A stretch of 64,000 bases of DNA from Polaromonas sp. Its GTDB lineage: Bacteria > Pseudomonadota > Gammaproteobacteria > Burkholderiales > Burkholderiaceae_C. The stretch's first letter is position 1. The number at the start of each line of letters is the position of its first letter. The position numbers and the translations under genes are program-made. The notes beneath the pieces are model-generated. The model saw only the letters and a program-made list of their open reading frames with translations, ran no database searches and had not been told where the DNA came from. The stretch lies in the NCBI RefSeq assembly GCF_030680935.1, contig NZ_JAUXUP010000011.1, positions 47,102 to 111,101 of the forward strand, written 5' to 3'. Of the stretch, positions 19,422 through 28,945 are shown piece by piece.

Positions 19422-20540
19422 TTACTGTCGAATACGACCGTCGGTGCCAATCAGCGACAGGTCGACATAACGCGAGCCTTCATGCTGCCCCGGCGCAAAG
19501 TCAACCACAAAGCCGCCCATGTTGAAACGGCGCATGCTTTCAAGCCCGCGCGCAAGCCCTGTGCGTGAAGCGTCCTTGCCGGCGCGGCGCAGCCCCTCGG
19601 CCACCACCCGCGCGGCGATATACCCCTCCAGCGAGGCAAAATTTCCGCGTGCTGCGTCTATGCCCAGCGCTTTCACGCGGTTTTGAAACTCCCTCGCAAT
19701 CGGCACTGTGGCCTTGTAGGGATTGGGCACACTTTGGGCCACGGCAACACCGCCGGCAGCGGCGCCCAACTGGCTGACCAGCTGTTCGGCGTCCACCGTG
19801 GATGTGGCAAAAATAAAGGATGGACTGTTTTTGGCGCGCAGTCCTTTGATGATCGCTGCCGCCACCGGCGTATTGGCCACCAGCAATACCGCCTGGGGCT
19901 CGGCCTGCGCGATCAGGGCCACTGCGCTGTCCACCTTCAGGCTGTTTTTGGGTTGCACCGCCACCGCAGCCGGCTTCAGTGCGCGCTTGGCCAGCATTTC
20001 CTGAACGTCCGCCCAGGCCTCCCTGCCAAAACCATCGTCCTCGTAAACGACCGCAATACGGGTTGAACCCATGGTCCGGATCTGATCCAGAATGCGCTGG
20101 ACTTCATCGCGATAGCTGGCGCGCACATGAAACAGGTTGGCGTTCTTTCTGAGCGCCGCCACGCCAGAACGCACGCCCACCACCGGTAGCCCGGCATTGG
20201 CCAGCAAGCCTTTTTCGACCACCGCATCAATGTTCTCGGCACCCCACATGCCAATCAGGGCGATGGGATCGTCCTGCTCCAGCAACTGACCAACGTGCTG
20301 CGCGGTGTCTGCGCTTCGGTAACCGTCGTCGCGCGAGATCAGCCGGAGCCGGTTGCCGCCAATGCCACCGGCCGCGTTGACTTCGTCGAAGGCGATCATT
20401 GCACCCAGGTTGAAGTCGCGCCCAGAAACCGCCAGCGGCCCGCCAAAAGGGGCAACCTGTGCGACCACAATTTCCCTGGCGAAAAGCGGGTTGCCCGCCA
20501 GCGCCAGCAGCGCTGCGCCACAAAGTTTCCAGTGTTTCAT
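19422..20540 (-). CDS. ABC transporter substrate-binding protein (branched-chain amino-acid type)
   Basis: IVVAQVAPFGGPLAVSGRDFNLGAMIAFDEVNAAGGIGG. Confidence 0.88.
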   Translation of the reverse strand: MKHWKLCGAALLALAGNPLFAREIVVAQVAPFGGPLAVSGRDFNLGAMIAFDEVNAAGGIGGNRLRLISRDDGYRSADTAQHVGQLLEQDDPIALIGMWGAENIDAVVEKGLLANAGLPVVGVRSGVAALRKNANLFHVRASYRDEVQRILDQIRTMGSTRIAVVYEDDGFGREAWADVQEMLAKRALKPAAVAVQPKNSLKVDSAVALIAQAEPQAVLLVANTPVAAAIIKGLRAKNSPSFIFATSTVDAEQLVSQLGAAAGGVAVAQSVPNPYKATVPIAREFQNRVKALGIDAARGNFASLEGYIAARVVAEGLRRAGKDASRTGLARGLESMRRFNMGGFVVDFAPGQHEGSRYVDLSLIGTDGRIRQ

Positions 20541-20642
20541 TGAAGTCTCCTAGAGTTCTACAAGTCTCCCCTTCACCAACACCCATCAAAGCTCTGCGGC
20601 CCTTTCACGCCGGTGCGTCACCCGCCGCCGGTTCCGCCCTCT

Positions 20643-20933
20643 TCACGGCCATGCTTTTGTCAGTGCGTTGACCACCTTGGCCTTGACCCAGGGTTGGGTC
20701 TTCAGGTTGAACTGCTGAAAGTGCTCAGACGCAAGATGCGCGTCAAACGCTGCCCTTGAGTCGTAGATTTCGTACAGAAAAATCTCGTTAGCGCTGCGGA
20801 TGGCGGTGCACACATCAAACTGGCGGCAACCTGGCTCGCGCTCCAGCGATATACGGGCGTTGTTGACCATCTCCGCCATAAAGTCGGCACGGTGTGCCGA
20901 ATGCACGGTGAACAAAACGGTGATCACGTACAT
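20643..20933 (-). CDS. Antibiotic biosynthesis monooxygenase (ABM) domain protein
   Basis: EPGCRQFDVCTAIRSANEIFLYEIYDSRAAFDAHLASEHF; start MYVITVLF. Confidence 0.85.
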   Translation of the reverse strand: MYVITVLFTVHSAHRADFMAEMVNNARISLEREPGCRQFDVCTAIRSANEIFLYEIYDSRAAFDAHLASEHFQQFNLKTQPWVKAKVVNALTKAWP

Positions 20934-20935
20934 GG

Positions 20936-22228
20936 TCAACCCCAGGCCGCAATCAGGCGCGGCAGCCAGGCCGTCAGCTCCGGCACATAGGTGATGAGAA
21001 TGACCACGCTGAAAGTGGCGGCCATCATGATCCAAAGATGACGCGTGATTTCGCCAATGCTGGCTTTGGCCAGCCGGGCCGCGACAAACAGCGTACCCCC
21101 CACCGGCGGCGTGTACAGCGCAATCGCCAGATTGGCAGTCATGATCACTCCCATGTGCACCAGGTCGATCTTGAACGCCATGGCCAGCGGCAGAAACAGC
21201 GGCGCGGCCATCAGCAGCGCTGGCAGCGGCTCGATGAAGATGCCCAGCAGCACCAGCGCCACATTGAGCATCAGCAGAAACACCCACTTCACATGCGCCA
21301 CCGACGACACCCAGTTGGCCATTTGCTGCGCCACCTGCTCGGCAGTGATCAGCCATGCCAATGCACCCGTGGCGCCAATGACCAGCATCACCGTGGCGCT
21401 GGTCATGAAGGCCTTGAGCAACAAGCCGGGAATATCGCGGTACTTCAGGTCCTTGTACAAAAACATCGAGACCAGCAGGCCGTACACCACCGCGACCGCA
21501 GCGGCCTCTGTCGGGGTGAAATAGCCCGACCAGATACCGCCCACGATGAACACCGGCATCAGCAGCGCCGGGCCGGCATTCACACCGGCTTTCCATATCT
21601 CGCGCAGAGAGGCCGGCTTGCCGCCTTTGTCCACGCCGGTGGACCAGCCGTGCCACATACACACGGCAATCAGTGCCAGGCCTGACAACACAGCAGGAAC
21701 CAGCCCGGCCATCGACAAGGTGCGCATGGACACCCCGGAGACAAAGGCGTACACAAGAAACGGGATAGACAGAGGCATCAGCAATGCCAGCGTGCCGGCC
21801 ACCGCGACCAGCGCAGCCGAAAACCCGCGCGAATAACCACGCGCCAGCATGGCCGGAATGACCAGCGAGCCTATCGCTGCGGTGTCGGCAATCGCTGAGC
21901 CCGAAACCCCGCCAAACAGCAGGCAGGACATCACGGTCACCACGCCCAGACCACCCGGCAGCCAGCCAAACAAGACATTGGCAAATTCAACAATGCGCTT
22001 GCCCACGCCACCCTGCGCCAGCAACTCGCCGGTAAACACAAACAGCGGCACAGCGATCAGGATGAAGGGCTCTACCCCGCCTATGAAGGACAGAAACACG
22101 CTCTCCAACGGGTACTGCATGCCATAGGCCATGACAATGCCTGCGGTGGTTGCCAGCAAGGCAAACATCAGGGGAATGCCGGCCAGAGCAAGAATAAAAA
22201 AGACTGAAAAAATAACCAGGGCAAGCAT
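20936..22228 (-). CDS. TRAP transporter large permease DctM
   Basis: PLFVFTGELLAQGGVGKRIVEFANVLFGWLPGGLG; GGVSGSAIADTAAIG; start MLALVIFSV. Confidence 0.92.
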   Translation of the reverse strand: MLALVIFSVFFILALAGIPLMFALLATTAGIVMAYGMQYPLESVFLSFIGGVEPFILIAVPLFVFTGELLAQGGVGKRIVEFANVLFGWLPGGLGVVTVMSCLLFGGVSGSAIADTAAIGSLVIPAMLARGYSRGFSAALVAVAGTLALLMPLSIPFLVYAFVSGVSMRTLSMAGLVPAVLSGLALIAVCMWHGWSTGVDKGGKPASLREIWKAGVNAGPALLMPVFIVGGIWSGYFTPTEAAAVAVVYGLLVSMFLYKDLKYRDIPGLLLKAFMTSATVMLVIGATGALAWLITAEQVAQQMANWVSSVAHVKWVFLLMLNVALVLLGIFIEPLPALLMAAPLFLPLAMAFKIDLVHMGVIMTANLAIALYTPPVGGTLFVAARLAKASIGEITRHLWIMMAATFSVVILITYVPELTAWLPRLIAAWG

Positions 22229-22274
22229 CGAAGGTCCTGTAGCGGTTCGTGGGGTGAATGGAAGGCGTACGTGC

Positions 22275-22826
22275 TCAGTCCTGCGGGTAACGCGCCTCGC
22301 GCGGCACCCCGCGCCAGGTCTGCACCAGGTCCCAGGCCACAAAAACCATCATCAGGGCAGCACCCAGGGGCAAGGGCATGTACTGCCAGGCCATGGGCCA
22401 TTCAAGCGTGGTCAACACGTTGGTCCAGCCGCCAGCGACAATCCGCCACCCGTAGAAAAACAGCACGGCCAGAACGACGAGGCAAAACAACTGGATCGCG
22501 GCGTCGGCCCTGCGCCGCCCGGCCACGTCCAGCTTGTCGAGAAATTCGCCAATGGCCATGTGGGTGCCGCGCTGGGCCGCTGCTGCTCCGCCCAGAAAGG
22601 TGACCCACACCATCAGCAACTCGCCCAGCTCGGTCATCCAGGCCAGGTCTTTGGCAAATGCATGCAACACCACATTGGCAAAAACCAGCACGATCAGCCC
22701 GGTGCCTATGCCAATCACCATCCAGTCCACCAACCGGCCCAGCCAGAGCAAGGGACCAGGCAGCGGGGCCGGTGTGACGCCCTCCGCTGCTTCATTGATG
22801 GAAGGGTTGCCTGTGTGCATGCTCAT
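22275..22826 (-). CDS. TRAP transporter small permease DctQ
   Basis: 4-TM ORF adjacent to DctM; ELGELLMVWVTFLGGAAAAQRGTHMAI. Confidence 0.9.
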   Translation of the reverse strand: MSMHTGNPSINEAAEGVTPAPLPGPLLWLGRLVDWMVIGIGTGLIVLVFANVVLHAFAKDLAWMTELGELLMVWVTFLGGAAAAQRGTHMAIGEFLDKLDVAGRRRADAAIQLFCLVVLAVLFFYGWRIVAGGWTNVLTTLEWPMAWQYMPLPLGAALMMVFVAWDLVQTWRGVPREARYPQD

Positions 22827-22849
22827 CGCGCTGCCTTTTTTTACTGTTA

Positions 22850-23851
22850 TTACTTGACGGCTTTGCGCACAGCGGCGGCATCGCTGAGCACCAGATCCAC
22901 ATCCGCGCCATATTTCTCGCGTGCTTTGGCATACACCGGTTCCACCGATTTACGGAAAGCCTCGGTGTCAGGTTTGCGGTTGATCTTGGCGCCCTTGGAG
23001 GCCATGTCGGCCAGCAGCTTCTCGTCGTTGTCGCGAATCATGTTGCGCTGGAATGGCGCCACCTCCTGGGCGGCCCGCGTGACGGCCTGCTGATCAGCAG
23101 GTGACAGCCTGGCCCAGGTTTTTTCTGAAATGGCCAGCGGAATCGGGCTGTAGACGTGATTCGTCAGCGTGACGTTGGGTGCTACTTCATAGAACTTGTT
23201 CGACGCGATCGTGTCGATCGGGTTTTCCTGGCCGGCCACGGCGCCTTGCTGAATCGCCAGATAGACCTCAGGCAGCGGCATGATCTGGATGCCAAAGCCC
23301 ATGGCTTCCAGTTGCCAGCGCATCATTTCGTTGGGAAAAGTCCGCAGCTTCTTGCCTTTGGCATCGGCCGGCGAGTTCAGCGGGTCTTTGGTGGTCATGT
23401 TGCGAAAGCCAGCCTCCCACGTCGCCAGAAAGCGGAAACCCTTGGCCGGCGCCTTGTCAAACTGGGCCTTGAGCCATTTCGACTCGTCGTAGAACTTCCA
23501 GCCTTGGGCATAACTGTCGATGATGAAAGGCATCATGGTCAGATTCAGGGTAGGCAAAAATGTGGCGTATGAGCCGGTTGCCGACACCGTAAAGTCAATA
23601 CCGCCCAACGCGAGCTGCTCGATGTTTTTTGGGTCATTGCCTAGCTGGCCGCAGCAGAACACCTGCACCTTGTAGCGGCCCTGGGTGTACTCCTCGACCT
23701 TCTTTGCGAAGACCTGCGCCGCAGCCTGGCGCGCGCCCTGCTGCTGGTCCGTGTGGCTGAATTTGAGGATGGTCTGGGCACTTGCGCTCGTGGCGAGGGC
23801 GACGCCGGCCAGCGCCAACGAGAATCGGATCAAGGCCTTGGATGTTTTCAT
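22850..23851 (-). CDS. TRAP transporter substrate-binding protein DctP (second)
   Basis: KKLRTFPNEMMRWQLEAMGF, QGAVAGQENPIDTI; paralogous to 18403-19407. Confidence 0.92.
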   Translation of the reverse strand: MKTSKALIRFSLALAGVALATSASAQTILKFSHTDQQQGARQAAAQVFAKKVEEYTQGRYKVQVFCCGQLGNDPKNIEQLALGGIDFTVSATGSYATFLPTLNLTMMPFIIDSYAQGWKFYDESKWLKAQFDKAPAKGFRFLATWEAGFRNMTTKDPLNSPADAKGKKLRTFPNEMMRWQLEAMGFGIQIMPLPEVYLAIQQGAVAGQENPIDTIASNKFYEVAPNVTLTNHVYSPIPLAISEKTWARLSPADQQAVTRAAQEVAPFQRNMIRDNDEKLLADMASKGAKINRKPDTEAFRKSVEPVYAKAREKYGADVDLVLSDAAAVRKAVK

Positions 23852-24990
23852 ACTGTCTCCTTTTTTTGCTTACTGACAAGATTGCCGATGCCGGGCGCAG
23901 TGCCCTTGCCGGCCGTGGGGTTCAGGGGCTCAAAACCCTCAAGGGTGATGCGCTGTCCACTGCGGTCCGAGGCATATACCGCCTCCTGGATCAGCAGATT
24001 TTTCAAATAGGCGCGGGCCGTGTTTTCAGGCTCGCGCCCAGCAGCCAGGCATTGCAGGACATGCGCCTGAAGAAACCCGCAGGCGCCGCCGCCAAAACTC
24101 AGGGCGGAACCACTGTCATACAGATGTGGCACTTCTTCGCCGTGGTGCGGCTTCCACCAGAGATTTGCGTTGCCGTCCAGCCGCAACACCCCTCTGGCGC
24201 CTTCAAGCCACATCTCACCCATGGTGCGGCGCGGGTTGTCGGCCACATGGTCGTTCAGCCGGTTGCCGTCAAACAGGCCTGCGGCCCCGCTGGAAAAATC
24301 GAAAGTGATCAACCCGGCGTCCTCGCCCTCAATGGCCGGGTTCAGGCGCCTCAGGCGCGCATAGACGGCTTGCACCTCACCCATCAGATAGCGGAAGGTG
24401 TCGATCAAATGGATCGCGGTTTCGACCACCAGCAAACGCGGCATGGTCTGAAAATACGGCTGTCGGTTCAGGTAGGCGTTTGGCCCCTGCCCGTCACCGG
24501 GACGCAGGCGAAAGCTGACGTTGTGCAGCGCGCCCAGGTGCCCGGCATCCACCAGCCGCCGCGCTTCGCGAAACCAGGGCATGAAGCGGAAATTTTCATG
24601 CACGATCAGGGGCACACCCGCCAGCGCGGCCCTGTCCGTCAACTGGACAGCTTGCGCGTAGCCGGTGCCAAAGGGTTTCTGGCAGATAACCGGCAATTTC
24701 TGACTTAGCACAATGCCCAGCACCTCGGCATGGCTGGCGGGTGGTGTGACCACGTCCACCAGATCGGGCCGCGTGGCTTCCAGCATGTGGGCCACCTCGG
24801 TGAACACCCGGGCAATGCCAAAGCGCCGCGCAAGTTCCTGCGCGCGCGCCGGGTCTGCGTCACACAGACCCACCAGTTCCACGCCAGGCAACTGTCGCCA
24901 GCCCTCCAGGTGGAACTGGCTGAAGAAACCCGCGCCCACCACCGCCACCCGCTGGGGTGTTGTGAGGCCGGAAGCACGCAGTGCAGTCAT
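23848..24990 (-). CDS. Gfo/Idh/MocA family oxidoreductase
   Basis: VAVVGAGFFSQFHLEGWRQLPGVELVGLCD; CQKPFGTG. Confidence 0.9.
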   Translation of the reverse strand: MTALRASGLTTPQRVAVVGAGFFSQFHLEGWRQLPGVELVGLCDADPARAQELARRFGIARVFTEVAHMLEATRPDLVDVVTPPASHAEVLGIVLSQKLPVICQKPFGTGYAQAVQLTDRAALAGVPLIVHENFRFMPWFREARRLVDAGHLGALHNVSFRLRPGDGQGPNAYLNRQPYFQTMPRLLVVETAIHLIDTFRYLMGEVQAVYARLRRLNPAIEGEDAGLITFDFSSGAAGLFDGNRLNDHVADNPRRTMGEMWLEGARGVLRLDGNANLWWKPHHGEEVPHLYDSGSALSFGGGACGFLQAHVLQCLAAGREPENTARAYLKNLLIQEAVYASDRSGQRITLEGFEPLNPTAGKGTAPGIGNLVSKQKKETV

Positions 24991-24991
24991 G

Positions 24992-26086
24992 TCAGCGGAC
25001 CTGTCGCAGCGCATTCATCACGGCCTGCGTGATATCCGCCGTGCCATTGACACCACCGAACTCCATGGGGCGCACGGCACCGCTGGCAAACACCTGCTGT
25101 ACCGCCGCATCCATCAGCGCCGCGCCGTCGGACAGGCGGGTATCGCCGTGGCGGTCGCCCAGCCAGTCCAGCATCATGGCGGCCGACAAAATCATGGCGG
25201 TCGGGTTGGCCTTGCCCTGCCCTGCGATGTCCGGTGCCGTACCGTGGGCAGGTTGAAACAGGGCATGCCGGTCGCCGATGTCTGCCGAAGGCGCCATGCC
25301 CATGCCACCCACCAGTGCCGCAATCAGGTCAGACAGGATGTCGCCAAACATGTTTTCGGTGACCATCACGTCATACGCCCAGGGCTTCATGACGAGGTTC
25401 AGGGCCATCGCGTCCACGTAGGCACTGTCAGAGGCGACGCCCGGATGGCGTGCCGCTGATTCCTCAAAAATCCGGCGCCAGAAAGCCATGGACGCAAACA
25501 CATTGGCCTTGTCCACATTGGTCACGCGTGCCGGACGCCCTTTGAGCAGCGCACGCCGTTCAGCCAGCTTGAAGGCAAATTCGCAGATGCGGGCAGTGCC
25601 GGTGCGTGTGATTTTCATGGTGTCGTACACCTCGTCGTCACCACGCACATCACCCCGGCCCCGGGCGTAAAAAAGCCCTTCAGTGCTTTCACGCACCAGC
25701 ACAAAATCGATCTCGCTGGCTTTCGGGCTGGCCAATGGGGTGGGCAGGCCCTTGAAGGTGCGTATCGGCCGGACACCGGCGTACAGGTCGAAGTGAAAAC
25801 GCAAGTCCAGCTGGGGAATGATCTCGGTGCCATCAGCGCCGCGCACATGCGGCAGCCCCATGGCGCCAAACAGGATGGCGTCCGCCTGCTCACAGACTTT
25901 CAGGGTGTCAGCGGGCAACGCCACCCCACTGTCCACATAGTGCTGGGCACCGGCCTGCTGGTAGTCCAGCCGGAAGCTGACGCCGACACGCTCAGCCACC
26001 TGGCCGAGAACCTGCTCAGCCGCCTGCATGACTTCCTTGCCAATGCCGTCACCAGGCAATACGGCGATGTGATACGAGGGTTTCAT
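24992..26086 (-). CDS. Isocitrate/isopropylmalate/tartrate dehydrogenase family
   Basis: IAVLPGDGIGKEVM; VRESTEGLFYARG; TENMFGDILSDL; AHGTAPDIAGQGKANP. Confidence 0.9.
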   Translation of the reverse strand: MKPSYHIAVLPGDGIGKEVMQAAEQVLGQVAERVGVSFRLDYQQAGAQHYVDSGVALPADTLKVCEQADAILFGAMGLPHVRGADGTEIIPQLDLRFHFDLYAGVRPIRTFKGLPTPLASPKASEIDFVLVRESTEGLFYARGRGDVRGDDEVYDTMKITRTGTARICEFAFKLAERRALLKGRPARVTNVDKANVFASMAFWRRIFEESAARHPGVASDSAYVDAMALNLVMKPWAYDVMVTENMFGDILSDLIAALVGGMGMAPSADIGDRHALFQPAHGTAPDIAGQGKANPTAMILSAAMMLDWLGDRHGDTRLSDGAALMDAAVQQVFASGAVRPMEFGGVNGTADITQAVMNALRQVR

Positions 26087-26150
26087 GCGAAATATGTATG
26101 GAGTTAAAAATTGGAAATTGGAAAAAAGCCGCGGTTCTTATGGGCAGCAT

Positions 26151-26837
26151 CTACATCTGCTGCAGGCGGAATCGCTCAAAAATGACCAGCAATTCGCGGC
26201 TGGCGCGTTGTCTGTGCTCGCGGTTGACCGCCGCTGCGCCGGCAGCATCGCCCGCACGCAGCCGGTCTACCAGCGCCATGTGTTCCTTGGTGGAGTTGAC
26301 GGGTGTGGGCCGCAGCCGCAGACTGAACATGCGGGCACGGTGTGCGCGATCCCAGTAGCTGAACACCGCATCGGCCAGCATCTTGTTGCCGGCCATGGTG
26401 ACCAGCTGCTCATGAAAACTTTCATCCGCCGCCGCCCAGGCGTCCAGATCACCCTTGACCAGCGCTTTTTCCATCGCTTTGGTGGCCACCAGCAGCGGCT
26501 TGAGTTCGGCGTCACCTGGCTTGCGGGCGGCCAACATCTCAGCGGCCATGCTTTCCAGCGCTGTCAGGATTTCGTAGATCTCCTTCATGTCGGTGGGCGA
26601 CACCGGCAACACCCGCATGCCGCGCCGCGGGATCACCTCGACCAGTCCTTCGTTGGCCAGGCGGATCAGCGATTCGCGCACAGGGGTACGGCTCATGCCC
26701 AGTTGCAGGGCGATTTCCTGTTCCAGCGCCTGGTAACCGGGGGCCCAGACGTTGTCCAGAATGCGGCGACGCATGTCCTGGTAGGCCAGATCGACCATGG
26801 AGGCACCGTCTGAAGGCATTGAAGCTTGTGTTTTCAT
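26151..26837 (-). CDS. GntR family (FadR-type) transcriptional regulator
   Basis: ALEQEIALQLGMSRTPVRESLIRLANEGLVEVIPRRGMRV. Confidence 0.9.
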   Translation of the reverse strand: MKTQASMPSDGASMVDLAYQDMRRRILDNVWAPGYQALEQEIALQLGMSRTPVRESLIRLANEGLVEVIPRRGMRVLPVSPTDMKEIYEILTALESMAAEMLAARKPGDAELKPLLVATKAMEKALVKGDLDAWAAADESFHEQLVTMAGNKMLADAVFSYWDRAHRARMFSLRLRPTPVNSTKEHMALVDRLRAGDAAGAAAVNREHRQRASRELLVIFERFRLQQM

Positions 26838-26853
26838 TTGAAGGTCCGGGGGC

Positions 26854-27855
26854 TTAGAAATTCCAGTGAAACGGAGGGTGGCCTGCGACCGGCATGGGCA
26901 GCGTGGCCAGCTTGTCGCCCAACAGGCAACCGAGGTAGGCTGTTTTCAGATCCGGGCCACCAAATGCCAGGCTGGATATGTTTTTCAGGCAACGGCTTTT
27001 TGCGCCGTCCAGATGCGGACGCCCCATCTCGTCGGCCTGGTAGGCCGCTTCCACCCAGGCCAGATGCTCTGCGTCGGCGTCTTCCAGCCAGAGCGTTTGC
27101 GCCCCATCGGGCGCCACACGGATGAGCCGATTGCTCACGATGCTGACCACCCAGGCATGGCCGTTGGTATCAAAAGCCAGGCCATCAGGAAACACGCCGG
27201 CATCAAACCGGGTCACCACCTCTTTGGCGCCGAGTGACGAGTCCGCGCGAATGGCAAACCGCGACAACTCGCGGGCGAAGGTTTCGTTGACATACAGCCA
27301 CTGGCCGCTGGGGTCCACCGCACACTCGTTGGTGTAACCCAAGCCGTCGGCCACAATCCGCGCGCCCTGCTTGTCCACCAGCACCACAAAACCATCGTTG
27401 CAGCCTTTTCGGTAACCGAGAGCGCGGGGGGAAAGCCGGGTGCTGACGGTGATCCAGGTGCGGCCGGCCGCGTCTTGCACCACAAAGTTGCTGGGCGGCA
27501 GATCGCAGCCGTCTACCGCGCGCAGAAAGGGCTCAAGTCGGCCATCACGATAGAGCCGAAAGACGCCGCCCTTTTCTGCGCCCAGATGGGCCAGCAGAAA
27601 TGATCCGTCTTCCAGCAAGGCAATGCCGTTGGGTTTGAGGGCTTCGCCGTCCACCGCCGGACCGGCGTACAGCCGCTGCGAGCCATCGGGCAGGATGTGG
27701 GACACACCACCGCGCCAGTCGGCGGTGTAGACGTCGCCACGCGCAGTCGCCAGCACACATTCGGGCCGGTTCAGATCGTGGCCGCACCAGGCCAGATCCT
27801 CCAACCGATCTGACGCACCTCTCTCGGTCAGAATTTGATGTATTTCTTTGTGCAT
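26854..27855 (-). CDS. SMP-30/gluconolactonase family protein
   Basis: KPNGIALLEDGSFLLA; YTNECAVDPSGQWLYVNET; FPDGLAFDTNGHAWV. Confidence 0.88.
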   Translation of the reverse strand: MHKEIHQILTERGASDRLEDLAWCGHDLNRPECVLATARGDVYTADWRGGVSHILPDGSQRLYAGPAVDGEALKPNGIALLEDGSFLLAHLGAEKGGVFRLYRDGRLEPFLRAVDGCDLPPSNFVVQDAAGRTWITVSTRLSPRALGYRKGCNDGFVVLVDKQGARIVADGLGYTNECAVDPSGQWLYVNETFARELSRFAIRADSSLGAKEVVTRFDAGVFPDGLAFDTNGHAWVVSIVSNRLIRVAPDGAQTLWLEDADAEHLAWVEAAYQADEMGRPHLDGAKSRCLKNISSLAFGGPDLKTAYLGCLLGDKLATLPMPVAGHPPFHWNF

Positions 27856-27858
27856 GAC

Positions 27859-27874
27859 TTAATGTATACGTTAA
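27859..27874. promoter_or_regulatory. Candidate GntR/FadR-type operator
   Basis: TTAATGTATACGTTAA around a GTATAC palindrome immediately upstream of the SMP-30 start codon. Confidence 0.5.
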
Positions 27875-28044
27875 TAGTCAAAAAAATGACTGGGGAATTC
27901 CCTGATGCAGCCTGGCCTTCAAGCAAACCACCCAACAGCTGTTCGAATCTTCGGATTGGCGCCGCGACCCGCGATTTTCAAGCAGTAATGCCGGACGGAT
28001 AGAAGCGCGCTGGCGCTGCCAGTTCTTGCCAAGTGGAGGAAGGA

Positions 28045-28315
28045 CTAGGGCCTGTTCACACTATTTATGCAAGTGCGAACGTGGTTAAAACAGCGCCAAT
28101 CTAGGCGCGCGACGACGCTCAGCCTGGGCGGCTGGGCTAGGAGTGCAACGACGAGTGGTGCTGTTTTAACCACGTTCCCTCCGGGTTGCGGCCAAAAAGG
28201 CCATGCGCAGCGTTGCAAAGCCTTGCCGGGCTCCAGCCCGGCTGCATTTTGCGCCTCCCGCATGACCTTTTTGACTCGCAACGCATCTTGCATCAATAGT
28301 GTGAACAGGCCCTAG
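28045..28315. mobile_element. MITE-like non-autonomous element with 29-bp TIRs
   Basis: CTAGGGCCTGTTCACACTATTtATGCAAG ... CTTGCATcAATAGTGTGAACAGGCCCTAG; internal 18-bp perfect inverted repeat and a second self-complementary arm. Confidence 0.85.
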
Positions 28316-28785
28316 CGATCTCCAGCAGACCGCTGCACCGGCAGTTCGGCAAACTTCAGCAAACGCGTGGCCAGCAGCGTCTCGGCCAGAAAACACAGCA
28401 GCGCCAGAAGAAAACAGAACACACCCGACAAAAAACTCACCGTCGCAATTTTCAGCGCCGGCAGGTCGCTGGTCTCGCCCAGAAACAGCACCACAATGGT
28501 CAGCCCGATCAGAATCGCGCAAAAGGTCAACAGCGCCAAGCAGCCATTGACCAGCCAGCCCCGGTGCCGCAGCGCGCCCAGTTCGGCGTACATCCGCATC
28601 GCCTTGGCCTGCTCAACGTCACCGCTTTCAAGGCGGTTTTCCAGAAAACGTGCCCGATCGATGATGCGGGCCAGCCGGCCCGCCACGGCGGCGATCATGC
28701 CGGCAACGGCGGTCAGCAAAAACACCGGGGCCACTGCCAACTGAATCCCGTGGGTGACTGTGGCGAGGTCGGGGGCGAAGTTCAT
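28312..28785 (-). CDS. DUF2721 family membrane protein
   Basis: [39 protein letters not shown] stop lies in the MITE edge/CTAG. Confidence 0.8.
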   Translation of the reverse strand: MNFAPDLATVTHGIQLAVAPVFLLTAVAGMIAAVAGRLARIIDRARFLENRLESGDVEQAKAMRMYAELGALRHRGWLVNGCLALLTFCAILIGLTIVVLFLGETSDLPALKIATVSFLSGVFCFLLALLCFLAETLLATRLLKFAELPVQRSAGDR

Positions 28786-28945
28786 TCGGGGCTCCGTGGA
28801 CGTCAATGGTCCTGATTTTGTCACGCCGCGCACCGGGCCTTCCTACGCAAGTGTCGCTACTGTCCGACAGGACGTCATCCCGGCGTGCCTCACACTGGTT
28901 CCAGTTGCGTCACAAGGCGCCACCCCTACTCCTGAAGGAACCCGC

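Noticed and set aside
20643-21662. 339 aa ORF fusing the ABM domain to a long N-terminal extension
   Set aside because: The extension is the wrong frame of dctM; the ABM gene starts at 20933.
27940-27990. GTTCGAATC-like T-loop suggesting a tRNA remnant
   Set aside because: No supporting acceptor, D or anticodon stems nearby.
28045-28315. Small ORFs in the MITE as real protein genes
   Set aside because: Both are symmetric consequences of the inverted repeats; no RBS or domain evidence. Kept only as an observation.
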